A stretch of 64,000 bases of DNA from Dermacentor variabilis (taxonomy: Eukaryota > Arthropoda > Arachnida > Ixodida > Ixodidae). The translations under genes were made by a program, and so were the position numbers. Positions 38,001-50,654 of the stretch are shown here, piece after piece; the stretch's first letter is position 1, and every line of letters begins with the position of its first letter. The DNA lies in contig NW_027460401.1 of the NCBI RefSeq assembly GCF_050947875.1, positions 248,001-312,000 on the forward strand, written 5' to 3'. Under the pieces are notes generated by a model. The model was given only the letters and a program-made list of their open reading frames with translations, was not told the DNA's origin and made no database searches.

Positions 38001-41000
38001 GTTCGCTTTATATGCCCGCTGTCCGTTGCTCATGTCACTGCTCCTTGACGATCCAATTGGCTCGTCTAGGTGGCGTTAACCGCTGCTGAACTGGGATCCG
38101 CACGGCTGACGATAAGCGGCAGCATCTGTAAAACAAGCCATGCGTGGTTATGCGCCATTGCCAATGGCGTGCTGCCACCCCCACCGAAGGTAGCCGAGTG
38201 CAGTGTTCGCTTTATATGCCCGCTGTCCGTTGCTCATGTCACTGCTGCTTGACGATCCAATTGGCTCGTCTAGGTGGCGTTAACCGCTGCTGAACTGGGA
38301 TCCGCACAGCTGACGATAAGCGGCAGAATCTGTAAAACAAGCCAGGCGAGGTTATGCGCCATTGCCAATGCCGTGCTGCCACCCCCACCGAAGGTAGCCG
38401 AGTGCAGTGTTCGCTTTATATGCCCGCTGTCCGTTGCTCATGTCACTGCTGCTTGACGATCCAATTGGCTCGTCTAGGTGGCGTTAACCGCTGCTGAACT
38501 GGGATCCGCACGGCTGACGATAAGCGGCAGCATCTGTAAAACAAGCCATGCGTGGTTATGCGCCATTGCCAATGGCGTGCTGCCACCCCCACGGAAGGTA
38601 GCCGTGTGCAGTGTTCGCTTTATATGCCCGCTGTCCGTTGCTGATGTCACTGCTGCTTGACGATCCAATTGGCTCGTCCATCGTCCAAGTGACGTTAACC
38701 GTTGCTCAACTGGGATCCGCACGGCTGACGATAAGCGGCAGAATCTGTAAAACAAGCCATGCGTGGTTATGCGCCATTGCCAATGCTGTGCTGCGGCCCC
38801 CACTGAAGGTAGCCGAGTGCAGTGTTCGCTATATATGCCCGCTGTCCGTTGCTGATGTCTCTGCTGCTTGACGATCCAATTTGCTCGCCCAGGTGACGTT
38901 AACCGTTGCTGAACTGGGATCCTCAACACTGACAATAAGCGGCAGAATCCGTAAAACAAGTCATGCGTGGTTATGCGCCATTGCCGATGCCGTGCTGCCG
39001 TCCCCACTGAAGGTAGCCGAGTGTAGTGTTGGCTTTATATGCCCGCTGTCCGTTGCTGATGTAACTGCTGCTTGACGATCCAATTGGCTCGTCCAGGTGA
39101 CGTTAACCGTCTGAACTTGGATCCGCACAGCTGACGATACCCGGCAGAATCTGTAAAACAAGCCATGCGAGGTTATGCGCGATTGCCAATGCCGTGCTGC
39201 CACCCCCACGGAAGGTAGCCGAGTACAGTGTTGGCTTTATATGCCCGATGTCCGTTGCTGATGTCACTGCTGCTTGACGATCCAATTGACTCGTCCAGGT
39301 GACGTTAACCATTGCTAAACTGGGATCCGCACAGCTTACAATAGGCGGCAGAATCCGTAAGACAAGTCATGCGTGGTTATGCGCCATTGCCAATGCCGTG
39401 CTGCCGCCCCCAGTGAAGGTAGCCGAGTGCAGTGTTCGCTATATATGCCCGCTGTCCATTTACTGATGTCTCTCCTGCTTGACGATCCATTCGGCTCGTC
39501 CAGGTGACGTTAACCGTTGCTGAACTGGGATCCGCACAGCTGACAATAAGCGGCAGAATCCGTAAAACAAGTCATGCGTGGTTATGCGCCATTGCCGATG
39601 CCGTGCTGCCGTCCCCACTGAAGGTAGCCGAGTGTAGTGTTGGCTTTATATGCCCGCTGTCCGTTGCTGATGTAACTGCGGCTTGACGATCCAATTGGCT
39701 CGTCCAAGTGAAGTTAACCGTTGCTCAACTGGGATCCCCACTGCTGACGATAAGCGGCAGAATCTGTAAAATAAGCCATGCGTGGTTATACGCCATTGCC
39801 AATGCTGTGCTGCGACCCCCACTGAAGGTAGCCGAGTGCAGTGTTCGCTATATATGCCCGCTGTCCATTGCTGATGTCTCTGCTGCTTGACGATCCAACT
39901 GGCTCGTCCAGGTGACGTTAACCGTTGCTGAACTGGGATCCGCACAGCTGACAATAAGCGGCAGAATCCGTAAAACAAGTCATGCGTGGTTATGCGCCAT
40001 TGCCGATGCCGTGCTGCCGTCCCCACTGAAGGTAGCCGAGTGTAGTGATGGCTTTATATGCCCGCTGTCCGTTGCTGATGTAACTGCTGCTTGACGATCC
40101 AATTGGCTCGTCCAGGTGACGTTAACCGTTGCTGAACTTGGATCCGCACAGCTGACGATACGCGGCAGAATACGTAAAACAAGCCATGCGAGGTTATGCG
40201 CCATTGCCAATGCCGTGCTGCCACCCCCACCGAAGGTAGCCGAGTCCAGTGTTCGCTTTATATGCCCGCTGTCCGTTGCTCATGTCACTGCTCCTTGACG
40301 ATCCAATTGGCTCGTCTAGGTGGCGTTAACCGCTGCTGAACTGGGATCCGCACGGCTGACGATAAGCGGCAGCATCTGTAAAACAAGCCATGCGTGGTTA
40401 TGCGCCATTGCCAATGGCGTGCTGCCGCCCTCACTGAAGGTAGCCGAGCGTGGTGTTCTCTTTATATTCCCGCTGTCCGTTGCTGATGTCACTGCTGCTT
40501 GACGATCCAATTGGCTCGTCCATGTGACGTTAACCGTTGCTGAACTGGGATCCGCACAGCTGACGATAAGCGGCAGAATCTGTAAAACAAGCCAGGCGAG
40601 GTTATGCGCCATTGCCAATGCCGTGCTGCCACCCCCACCGAAGGTAGCCGAGTGCAGTGTTCGCTTTATATGCCCGCTGTCCGTTGCTCATGTCACTGCT
40701 GCTTGACGATCCAATTGGCTCGTCTAGGTGGCGTTAACCGCTGCTGAACTGGGATCCGCACGGCTGACGATAAGCGGCAGCATCTGTAAAACAAGCCATG
40801 CGTGGTTATGCGCCATTGCCAATGGCGTGCTGCCACCCCCACGGAAGGTAGCCGAGTGCAGTGTTCGCTTTATATGCCCGCTGTCCGTTGCTGATGTCAC
40901 TGCTGCTTGACGATCCAATTGGCTCGTCCATCGTCCAAGTGACGTTAACCGTTGCTCAACTGGGATCCGCACGGCTGACGATAAGCGGCAGAATCTGTAA

Positions 41001-43597
41001 AACAAGCCATGCGTGGTTATGCGCCATTGCCAATGCTGTGCTGCGGCCCCCACTGAAGGTAGCCGAGTGCAGTGTTCGCTATATATGCCCGCTGTCCGTT
41101 GCTGATGTCTCTGCTGCTTGACGATCCAGTTTGCTCGTCCAGGTGACGTTAACCGTTGCTGAACTGGGATCCTCAACACTGACAATAAGCGGCAGAATCC
41201 GTAAAACAAGTCATGCGTGGTTATGCGCCATTGCCGATGCCGTGCTGCCGTCCCCACTGAAGGTAGCGGAGTGTAGTGTTGGCTTTATATGCCCGCTGTC
41301 CGTTGCTGATGTAACTGCTGCTTGACGATCCATTTGGCTCGTCCAGGTGACGTTAACCGTTGCTGAACTTGGATCCGCACAGCTGACGATACCCGGCAGA
41401 ATCTGTAAAACAAGCCATGCGAGGTTATGCGCGATTGCCAATGCCGTGCTGCCACCCCCACGGAAGGTAGCCGAGTACAGTGTTGGCTTTATATGCCCGA
41501 TGTCCGTTGCTGATGTCACTGCTGCTTGACGATCCAATTGGCTCGTCCAGGTGACGTTAACCATTGCTAAACTGGGATCCGCACAGCTTACAATAGGCGG
41601 CAGAATCCGTAAGACAAGTCATGCGTGGTTATGCGCCATTGCCAATGCCGTGCTGCCGCCCCCACTGAAGGTAGCCGAGTGCAGTGTTCGCTATATATGC
41701 CCGCTGTCCATTGCTGATGTCTCTCCTGCTTGACGATCCATTCGGCTCGTCCAGGTGACGTTAACCGTTGCTGAACTGGGATCCGCACAGCTGACAATAA
41801 GCGGCAGAATCCGTAAAACAAGTCATGCGTGGTTATGCGCCATTGCCGATGCCGTGCTGCCGTCCCCACTGAAGGTAGCCGAGTGTAGTGTTGGCTTTAT
41901 ATGCCCGCTGTCCGTTGCTGATGTAACTGCGGCTTGACGATCCAATTGGCTCGTCCAAGTGAAGTTAACCGTTGCTCAACTGGGATCCCCACTGCTGACG
42001 ATAAGCGGCAGAATCTGTAAAATAAGCCATGCTTGGTTATACGCCATTGCCAATGCTGTGCTGCGACCCCCACTGAAGGTAGCCGAGTGCAGTGTTCGCT
42101 ATATATGCCCGCTGTCCGTTGCTGATGTCTCTGCTGCTTGACGATCCAACTGGCTCGTCCAGGTGACGTTAACCGTTGCTGAACTGGGATCCGCACAGCT
42201 GACAATAAGCGGCAGAATCCGTAAAACAAGTCATGCGTGGTTATGCGCCATTGCCGATGCCGTGCTGCCGTCCCCACTGAAGGTAGCCGAGTGTAGTGAT
42301 GGCTTTATATGCCCGCTGTCCGTTGCTGATGTAACTGCTGCTTGACGATCCAATTGGCTCGTCCAGGTGACGTTAACCGTTGCTGAACTTGGATCCGCAC
42401 AGCTGACGATACGCGGCAGAATACGTAAAACAAGCCATGCGAGGTTATGCGCCATTGCCAATGCCGTGCTGCCACCCCCACCGAAGGTAGCCGAGTCCAG
42501 TGTTCGCTTTATATGCCCGCTGTCCGTTGCTCATGTCACTGCTCCTTGACGATCCAATTGGCTCGTCTAGGTGGCGTTAACCGCTGCTGAACTGGGATCC
42601 GCACGGCTGACGATAAGCGGCAGCATCTGTAAAACAAGCCATGCGTGGTTATGCGCCATTGCCAATGGCGTGCTGCCGCCCTCACTGAAGGTAGCCGAGC
42701 GTGGTGTTCTCTTTATATTCCCGCTGTCCGTTGCTGATGTCACTGCTGCTTGACGATCCAATTGGCTCGTCCATGTGACGTTAACCGTTGCTGAACTGGG
42801 ATCCGCACAGCTGACGATAAGCGGCAGAATCTGTAAAACAAGCCAGGCGAGGTTATGCGCCATTGCCAATGCCGTGCTGCCACCCCCACCGAAGGTAGCC
42901 GAGTGCAGTGTTCGCTTTATATGCCCGCTGTCCGTTGCTCATGTCACTGCTGCTTGACGATCCAATTGGCTCGTCTAGGTGGCGTTAACCGCTGCTGAAC
43001 TGGGATCCGCACGGCTGACGATAAGCGGCAGCATCTGTAAAACAAGCCATGCGTGGTTATGCGCCATTGCCAATGGCGTGCTGCCACCCCCACGGAAGGT
43101 AGCCGAGTGCAGTGTTCGCTTTATATGCCCGCTGTCCGATGCTGATGTCACTGCTGCTTGACGATCCAATTGGCTCGTCCATCGTCCAAGTGACGTTAAC
43201 CGTTGCTCAACTGGGATCCGCACGGCTGACGATAAGCGGCAGAATCTGTAAAACAAGCCATGCGTGGTTATGCGCCATTGCCAATGCTGTGCTGCGGACC
43301 CCACTGAAGGTAGCCGAGTGCAGTGTTCGCTATATATGCCCGCTGTCCGTTGCTGATGTCTCTGCTGCTTGACGATCCAATTTGCTCGTCCAGGTGACGT
43401 TAACCGTTGCTGAACTGGGATCCTCAACACTGACAATAAGCGGCAGAATCCGTAAAACAAGTCATGCGTGGTTATGCGCCATTGCCGATGCCGTGCTGCC
43501 GTCCCCACTGAAGGTAGCCGAGTGTAGTGTTGGCTTTATATGCCCGCTGTCCGTTGCTGATGTAACTGCTGCTTGACGATCCAATTGGCTCGTCCAG
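35003..43597. repeat. 11-monomer HOR array (2,251 bp, about 3.8 copies)
   Basis: Units M N O P A B C D E F/K L start at 35003, 37254, 39504 and 41755. Spacings are 2,251, 2,250 and 2,251 bp; the 2,250 reflects a 2-bp deletion near 39,109 and a 1-bp insertion near 39,461. The defining F/K chimera (36846, 39097, 41347) has F on the left (GATACCCGGC, GCGCGATTGCC) and K on the right (TGCCCGATGTCC). It removes G-J plus parts of F and K, so 3,285 minus 1,034 gives 2,251. The fourth unit is incomplete and continues into intact F and G at 43598. Confidence 0.87.
38168..38307. repeat. Conversion-like tract inside an 11-mer unit
   Basis: In the second 11-mer unit the A/B boundary carries B/C-boundary sequence. 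CCACCCCCACCG and GCTCATGTC replace A markers, and CTAGGTGGCG with CCGCTGCTG replace B-left markers. B markers resume at 38,308. Converted sites span 38,177-38,287 (minimum 111 bp, maximum 140 bp). Monomer number and unit length are unchanged. Confidence 0.72.
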
Positions 43598-44012
43598 GTG
43601 ACGTTAACCGCTGCTGAACTTGGATCCGCACAGCTGACGATACCCGGCAGAATCTGTAAAACAAGCCATGCGAGGTTATGCGCGATTGCCAATGCCGTGC
43701 TGCCACCCCCACGGAAGGTAGCCGAGTACAGTGTTGGCTTTATATGCCCGCTGTCCGTTGCTGATGTCACTGCTGCTTGACGATCCAATTGGCTCGTCCA
43801 TCGTCCAAGTGACGTTAACCGTTGCTCAACAGGGATCCGCACTGCTGACGATAAGCGGCAGAATCCGTAAAACAAGTCATGCGTGGTTATGCGCCATTGC
43901 CGATGCCGTGCTGCCGTCCCCACTGAAGGTAGGCGAGTGTAGTGTTGGCTTTATATGCCCGCTGTTCGTTGCTGATGTCACTGCTGCTTGACGATACAAT
44001 TGGCTCGTCCAG
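43598..44012. repeat. F and G monomers at the domain boundary
   Basis: F 43598 (CCGCTGCTG variant) and G 43809 (GGTAGGCGAG, CTGTTCGTTG). The linker after G carries the rare GACGATACAATTGG and AGGTAACG. The same pair of variants recurs after monomer 45658, tying the boundary to the right domain. Confidence 0.75.
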
Positions 44013-46677
44013 GTAACGTTAACCATTGCTGAACTTGGATCCGCACAGCTGACGATACGCGGCAGAATCTGTAAAACAAGCCATGCGAGGTTATGCGCCA
44101 TTGCCAATGGCGTGCTGCCGCCCCCACTGAAGGTAGCCGAGCGTAGTGTTCTCTTTTTATGCACGCTGTCCGTTGCTGATGTCACTGCAGCTTGACGATC
44201 CAATTGGTTCACCCAAGAAGCGTTAACTGTTGCTCAACTGGGATCTGCACAGCCGACGATAAGCGCAGAATCTGTAAAACAAGCCATGCGTGGTTATGCG
44301 CCATTGCCAACGCCGTGCTGCCGCCCCCACTGAAGGTAGCCGAGTGCAGTGTTCGCTTTATATGCCGGCTGTCCGTTGCTGATGTCACTGCTGCTTGACG
44401 ATGCAATTGGCTCGTACATCGTCCAATTGACGTTAACCGTTGGTCAACTGGGATCCGCACTGCTGACGATAAGCGGCAGAATCTGTAAAACATGCCATAC
44501 GTGGTTATGCGCCATTGCCGATGCCGTGCTGCCGCCCCCACTGAAGGTAGCCGAGTGCAGTGTTCGCTTTATATGCCCGCTGTCCGTTGCTGATGTCACT
44601 GCTGCTTGACGATCCAATTGGCTCGTCCAGGTGACGTTAACCGTTGCTGAACTTGGATCCGCGCAGCTGACAATAAGCGGCAGAATCCGTAAAACAAGTC
44701 ATGCGTGGTTATGCGCCATTCCCAATGCCGTGCTGCTACCCCCACCGAAGGTAGCCGAGTGCAGTGTTCGCTTTATATGCCCGCTGTCCGTTGCTCATGT
44801 CACTCCTGCTTGACGATCCAATTGGCTCGTCCAGGTGACGTTAACCGTTGCTGAACTTGGATCCGCACAGCTGACAATAAGCGGCAGAATCCGTAAAACA
44901 AGTCATGCGTGGTTATGCGCCATTCCCCATGCCGTGCTGCCACCCCCACCGCAGGTAGCCGAGTGCAGTGTTCGCTTTATATGCCCGCTGTCCGTTGCTG
45001 ATGTCACTGCTGCTTGACGATCCAATTGGCTCGTCCATCGTCCAAGTGACGTTAACCGTTGCTCAACTGGGATCCGCACTGCTGACGATAAGCGGCAGAA
45101 TCTGTAAAACAAGCCATGCGTGGTTATGCGCCATTGCCTATGCTACGCTGCCGTCCCAACTGAAGGCAGCCGAGTGCAGTGTTCTCTTTATGTGCCAGCT
45201 GTCCGTTGCTGATGTCACTGCTGCTTGACGATCCAATTGGCTCGTCTACGTGACGTTAACCGTTGCTGAACTGGGATCCGCACAGCTGACAATAAGCGGC
45301 AGAATCTGTAAAACAAGCCATGCGTGGTTATGCGCCATTGCCAATGGCGTGCTGCCACCCTCACTGACGGTAGCCGAGCGTAGTGTTCTCTTTTTATGCC
45401 CCCTGTCCGTTGCTGATGTCACCGCAGCTTGACGATAAAATTGGTTCACCCAAGAAGCGTTAACTGTTGCTGAACTGGGATCGGCACGGCTGACGATAAG
45501 CGACAGAATCTGTAAAACAAGCCATGTGTGGTTATGCGCCATTGCCTATGCCATGCTGCCGTCCCCACTGAAGGTAGCCGAGTGCAGTGTTCTCTTTATA
45601 TGCCCGCTGTCCGTTGCTGATGTCACTGCTGCTTGACGATCCAATTGGCTCGTCCAGGTGACGTTGACCGTTGCTGAACTGGGATCCGCAAACCTAACGA
45701 TAAGCGGCAGAATCTGTAAAACAAGCCATTCGTGGTTATGCGCCATTGCCAATGGCGTGCTGCCGCCCCCACTGAAGGTAGCCGAGTGTAGTGTTGGCTT
45801 TATATGCCCGCTGTTCGTTGCTGATGTCACTGCTGCTTGACGATACAATTGGCTCGTCCAGGTAACGTTAACCGTTGCTCAACTGGGATCCGCACTGCTG
45901 ACGGTAAGCGGCAGAATCTGTAAAACAAGCCATGCGTGGTTATGCGCCATTGCGAATGCTGTGCTGCGGCCGCCACTGAAGGTAGCCGAGTGCAGTGTTC
46001 GCTATATAAGCCGGCTGTCCGTTGCTGATGTCCCTGCTGCTTGACGATCCAATTGGTTCGTCCAGGTGACGTTAACCGTTGCTGAACTGGGATCCGCACA
46101 GCTGACAATAAGCGGCCAAATCCGTAAAACAAGTCATGCGTGGTTATGCGCCATTGCCGATGCCGTGCTGCTGTCCCCACTGAAGGTAGCCGAGTGTAGT
46201 GTTGGCTTTATATGCCCGCTGTCCGTTGCTGATGTAACTGCTGCTTGACGATCCAATTGGCTCGTCCAGGTGACGCTAACCGTTGCTCAACTTGGATCCG
46301 CACAGCTGACGATACGCGGCAGAATCTGTAAAACAAGCCATGCGAGGTTATGCGCCATTGCCAATGCCGTGCTGACACCCCCACCGGAGGTAGCCGAGTG
46401 CAGTGTTCGCTTTATATGCCCGCTGTCCGTTGCTCATGTCACTGCTGCTTGACGATCCAATTGGCTCGTCTAGGTGACGTTAACCGCTGCTGAACTGGGA
46501 TCCGCACGGCTGACGATAAGCGGCAGAATCTGTAAAACAAGCCATGCGTGGTTATGCGCCATTGCCAATGCCGTGCTGCCACACCCACGGAAGGTAGCCG
46601 AGTGCAGTGTTCGCTTTACATGCCCGCTGTCCGTTGCTGATGTCACTGCTGCTTGACGATCTAATTGGCTCGTCCAG
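44013..46677. repeat. Right-domain satellite, proximal part
   Basis: Mixed monomers with no canonical order: 44013 H/P-like, 44217 I-like (1-bp deletion in AAGCGCAG), 44427, two S-type monomers (44631, 44835; CATTCCCAATG or CATTCCCCATG), T 45046 (CTATGCTACGCTGCC), U 45250 (CCCTCACTGACGG), V 45454 (AAGCGACAG), W/G 45658, X 45862 (CGCTATATAAGCCGG), M 46066, P 46270, Y 46474 (GCTTTACATGCC). Substitution density between neighbours is clearly higher than in the left domain. Confidence 0.75.
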
Positions 46678-48517
46678 GTGACGTTAACCGTTCCTAAACT
46701 GGGATCCGCAGAGCTGACAATAAACGGCAGAATCCGTAAAACAAGTCATGCGTGGTTATGCGCCATTCCCCATGCCGTGCTGCCACCCCCACCGAAGGTA
46801 GCCGAGTGCAGTGTTCGCTTTATATGCCCGCTGTCCGTTGCTGATGTCACTGCTGCTTGACGATGCAATTGGCTCGTCCATCGTCCAAGTGACGTTAACC
46901 GTTGCTCAACTGGGATCCGCACTGCTGACGATAAGCGGCAGAATCTGTAAAACAAGCCATGCGTGGTTATGCGCCATTGCCTATGCTACGCTGCCGTCCC
47001 AACTGAAGGCAGCCGAGTGCAGTGTTCTCTTTATGTGCCAGCTGTCCGTTGCTTATGTCACTGCTGCTTGACGATCCGATTGGCTCGTCTACGTGACGTT
47101 AACCGTTGCTGAACTGGGATCCGCACAGCTGACGATAAGCGGCAGAATCTGTAAAACAAGCCATGCGTGGTTATGCGCCATTGCCAATGGCGTGCTGCCA
47201 CCCTCACTGACGGTAGCCGAGTACAGTGTTCTCTTTATATGCCCGCTGTCCGTTGCTGATGTCACTGCTGCTTGACGATCCAATTGGCTCGTCCAGGTGA
47301 CGTTGACCGTTGCTGAACTGGGATCCGGAAAGCTAACGATAAGCGGCAGAATCTGTAAAACAAGCCATTCGTGGTTATGCGCCATTGCCAATGGCGTGCT
47401 GCCACCCTCACTGACGGTAGCCGAGCGTGGTGTTCTCTTTATATTCCCGCTGTCCGTTGCTGATGTCACTACTGCTTGACGATCCAATTGGCTCATCTAG
47501 GTGACGTTAACCGTTGCTGAACTGGGATCCGCACTCCTGATGATAAGCGGCAGAGTCTGTAAAACAAGCCATGCGTGGTTATGCGCCATTGCCGATGCCG
47601 TGCTGCCCTCCCCACTTAAGGTAGCCGAGTATAGTGTTGGCTTCATATGCCCGCTGTCCGTTGCTGATGTCACTGCTGCTTGACGATCCAATTGGCTCGT
47701 CCACGTGACGTTAACCGTTGCTGAACTGGGATCCGCACAGCTGACAATAAGCGGCAGAATCCGTAAAACAAGTCATGCGTGGTTATGCGCCATTCCCAAT
47801 GCCGTGCTGCCACCCCCACCGAAGGTAGCCGAGTGCAGTGTTCGCTTTATATGCCCGCTGTCTGTTGCTCATGTCACTGCTGCTTGACGATCCAATTTGC
47901 TCGTCTAGGTGACGTTAACCGCTGCTGAACTGGGATCCGCACGGCTGACGATAAGCGGCAGAATCTGTAAAACAAGCCATGCGTGTTATGGCCATTGCCA
48001 ATGCCATGCTCCCACCCCCACGGAGGGTAGCCAGTGCAGTGTTCGCTTTACATGCCCGCTGTCCGTTGCTGATGTCACTGCTGCTTGACGATCCAATTGG
48101 CTCGTCCAGGTGACGTTAACCGTTCCTAAACTGGGATCCGCACAGCTGACCATAAACGGCAGAATTCGTAAAACAAGTCATGCGTGGTTATGCGCCATTG
48201 CCTATGCCGTGCTGCCGTCCCCACTGAAGGTAGCCGAGTGCAGTGTTGGCTTTATATGCCCGCTGTCCGTTGCTGATGTCACTGCTGCTTGACGATCCAA
48301 TTGGCTCGTCCAGGTGACGTTAACCGTTGCTGAACTTGGATCCGCACAGCTGACGATAAGCGGCAGAATCCGTAAAACAAGTCATGCGTGGTTATGCGCC
48401 ATTCCCAATGCCGTGCTGCTACCCCCACCGAAGGTAGCCGAGTGCAGTGTTCGCTTTATATGCCCGCTGTCCGTTGCTCATGTCACTGTTTCTTGACGAT
48501 CCAATTGGCTCGTCCAG
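46678..48517. repeat. Nine-monomer block Z T U W R S Y Z' S (1,840 bp)
   Basis: Z 46678 (CCGTTCCTAAAC, AATAAACGGC), T 46889, U' 47093, W 47297, R 47501 (CACTCCTGATGATAAGC), S 47705, Y 47909 (201 bp, with GCGTGTTATGGCC and two more changes), Z' 48110, S 48314. The next Z-T-U (48518, 48729, 48933) repeats the first 540 bp at +1,840, after which U diverges at about 47,219/49,059. Confidence 0.72.
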
Positions 48518-49824
48518 GTGACGTTAACCGTTCCTAAACTGGGATCCGCAGAGCTGACAATAAACGGCAGAATCCGTAAAACAAGTCATGCGTGGTTATG
48601 CGCCATTCCCCATGCCGTGCTGCCACCCCCACCGAAGGTAGCCGAGTGCAGTGTTCGCTTTATATGCCCGCTGTCCGTTGCTGATGTCACTGCTGCTTGA
48701 CGATGCAATTGGCTCGTCCATCGTCCAAGTGACGTTAACCGTTGCTCAACTGGGATCCGCACTGCTGACGATAAGCGGCAGAATCTGTAAAACAAGCCAT
48801 GCGTGGTTATGCGCCATTGCCTATGCTACGCTGCCGTCCCAACTGAAGGCAGCCGAGTGCAGTGTTCTCTTTATGTGCCAGCTGTCCGTTGCTTATGTCA
48901 CTGCTGCTTGACGATCCAATTGGCTCGTCTACGTGACGTTAACCGTTGCTGAACTGGGATCCGCACAGCTGACGATAAGCGGCAGAATCTGTAAAACAAG
49001 CCATGCGTGGTTATGCGCCATTGCCAATGGCGTGCTGCCACCCTCACTGACGGTAGCCGAGCGTAGTGTTCTCTTTTTATGCCCCCTGTCCGTTGCTGAT
49101 GTCACCGCAGCTTGACGATAAAATTGGTTCACCCAAGAAGCGTTAACTGTTGCTGAACTGGGATCCGCACGGCTGACGATAAGCGACAGAATCTGTAAAA
49201 CAAGCCATGCGTGGTTATGCGCCATTGCCTATGCCATGCTGCCGTCCCCACTGAAGGTAGCCGAGTGCAGTGTTGGCTTTATATGCCCGCTGTCCGTTGC
49301 TGATGTCACTGCTGCTTGACGATCCAATTGGCTCGTCCAGGTGACGTTAACCGTTGCTGAACTTGGATCCGCACAGCTGACGATAAGCGGCAGAATCCGT
49401 AAAACAAGTCATGCGTGGTTATGCGCCATTCCCAATGCCGTGCTGCTACCCCCACCGAAGGTAGCCGAGTGCAGTGTTCGCTTTATATGCCCGCTGTCCG
49501 TTGCTCATGTCGCTGCTGCTTGACGATCCAATTGGCTCGTCCATCGTCCAAGTGATGTTAACCGTTGCTCAACTGGGATCCGCACTGCAGACGATAAGCG
49601 GCAGAATCTGTAAACTAAGCCATGCGTGGTTATGCGCCATTGCGAATGCTGTGCTGCGGCCGCCACTGAAGGTAGCCGAGTGCAGTGTTCGCTATATAAG
49701 CCGGCTGTCCGTTGCTGATGTCTCTGCTGCTTGACAATCCAATTGGTTCGTCCAGGTGACGTTAACCGTTGCTGAACTGGGATCCGCACTGCTCACAATA
49801 AGCGGCAGAATCCGTAAAACAAGT
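48518..49824. repeat. Right-domain segment Z T U V S X M
   Basis: Z 48518, T 48729, U 48933, V 49137, S 49341, X 49552 (GTGATGTTAACC, CACTGCAGACG), M 49756 (CTGCTGTCCCC). U-V at 48,933-49,340 corresponds to U-V at 45,250 at +3,683. Confidence 0.7.
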
Positions 49825-50654
49825 CATGCGTGGTTATGCGCCATTGCCGATGCCGTGCTGCTGTCCCCACTGAAGGTAGCCGAGTGTAGTGTTGGCTTTA
49901 TATGCCCGCTGTCCGTTGCTGATGTAACTGCTGCTTGACGATCCAATTGGCTCGTCCAGGTGACGTTAACCGTTCCTAAACTGGGATCCGCACAGCTGAC
50001 CATAAACGGCAGAATTCGTAAAACAAGTCATGCGTGGTTATGCGCCATTGCCTATGCCGTGCTGTCGTCCCCACTGAAGGTAGCCGAGTGCAGTGTTGGC
50101 TTTATATGCCCGCTGTCCGTTGCTGATGCCACTGCTGCTTGACGATCCAATTGGCTCGTCCATCGTCCAAGTGATGTTAACCGTTGCTCAACTGGGATCC
50201 GCACTGCAGACGATAAGCGGCAGAATCTGTAAAACAAGTCATGCGTGGTTATGCGCCATTGCCGATGCCGTGCTGCTGTCCCCACTGAAGGTAGCCGAGT
50301 GTAGTGTTGGCTTTATATGCCCGCTGTCCGTTGCTGATGTAACTGCTGCTTGACGATCCAATTGGCTCGTCCAGGTGACGTTAACCGTTCCTAAACTGGG
50401 ATCCGCACAGCTGACCATAAACGGCAGAATTCGTAAAACAAGTCATGCGTGGTTATGCGCCATTGCCTATGCCGTGCTGTCGTCCCCACTGAAGGTAGCC
50501 GAGTGCAGTGTTGGCTTTATATGCCCGCTGTCCGTTGCTGATGCCACTGCTGCTTGACGATCCAATTGGCTCGTCCATCGTCCAAGTGATGTTAACCGTT
50601 GCTCAACTGGGATCCGCACTGCAGACGATAAGCGGCAGAATCTGTAAAACAAGC
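49825..50654. repeat. 415-bp dimer repeat (two copies)
   Basis: M-right, Z', X-left (about 49,825-50,239) is followed directly by the same series (about 50,240-50,654). Z' at 49960 and 50375, and X-left at 50171 and 50586, match at +415 (204 + 211), including the rare CTGATGCCACTG and AGAATTCG. Copy 2 closes with X fused to Y. Confidence 0.78.

Noticed and set aside
46056..46064. GGTTCGTCC as a Pol III B box or tRNA fragment
   Set aside because: Partial match to the B-box consensus only, no A box or cloverleaf, and it derives from the common GGCTCGTCC linker by one substitution.
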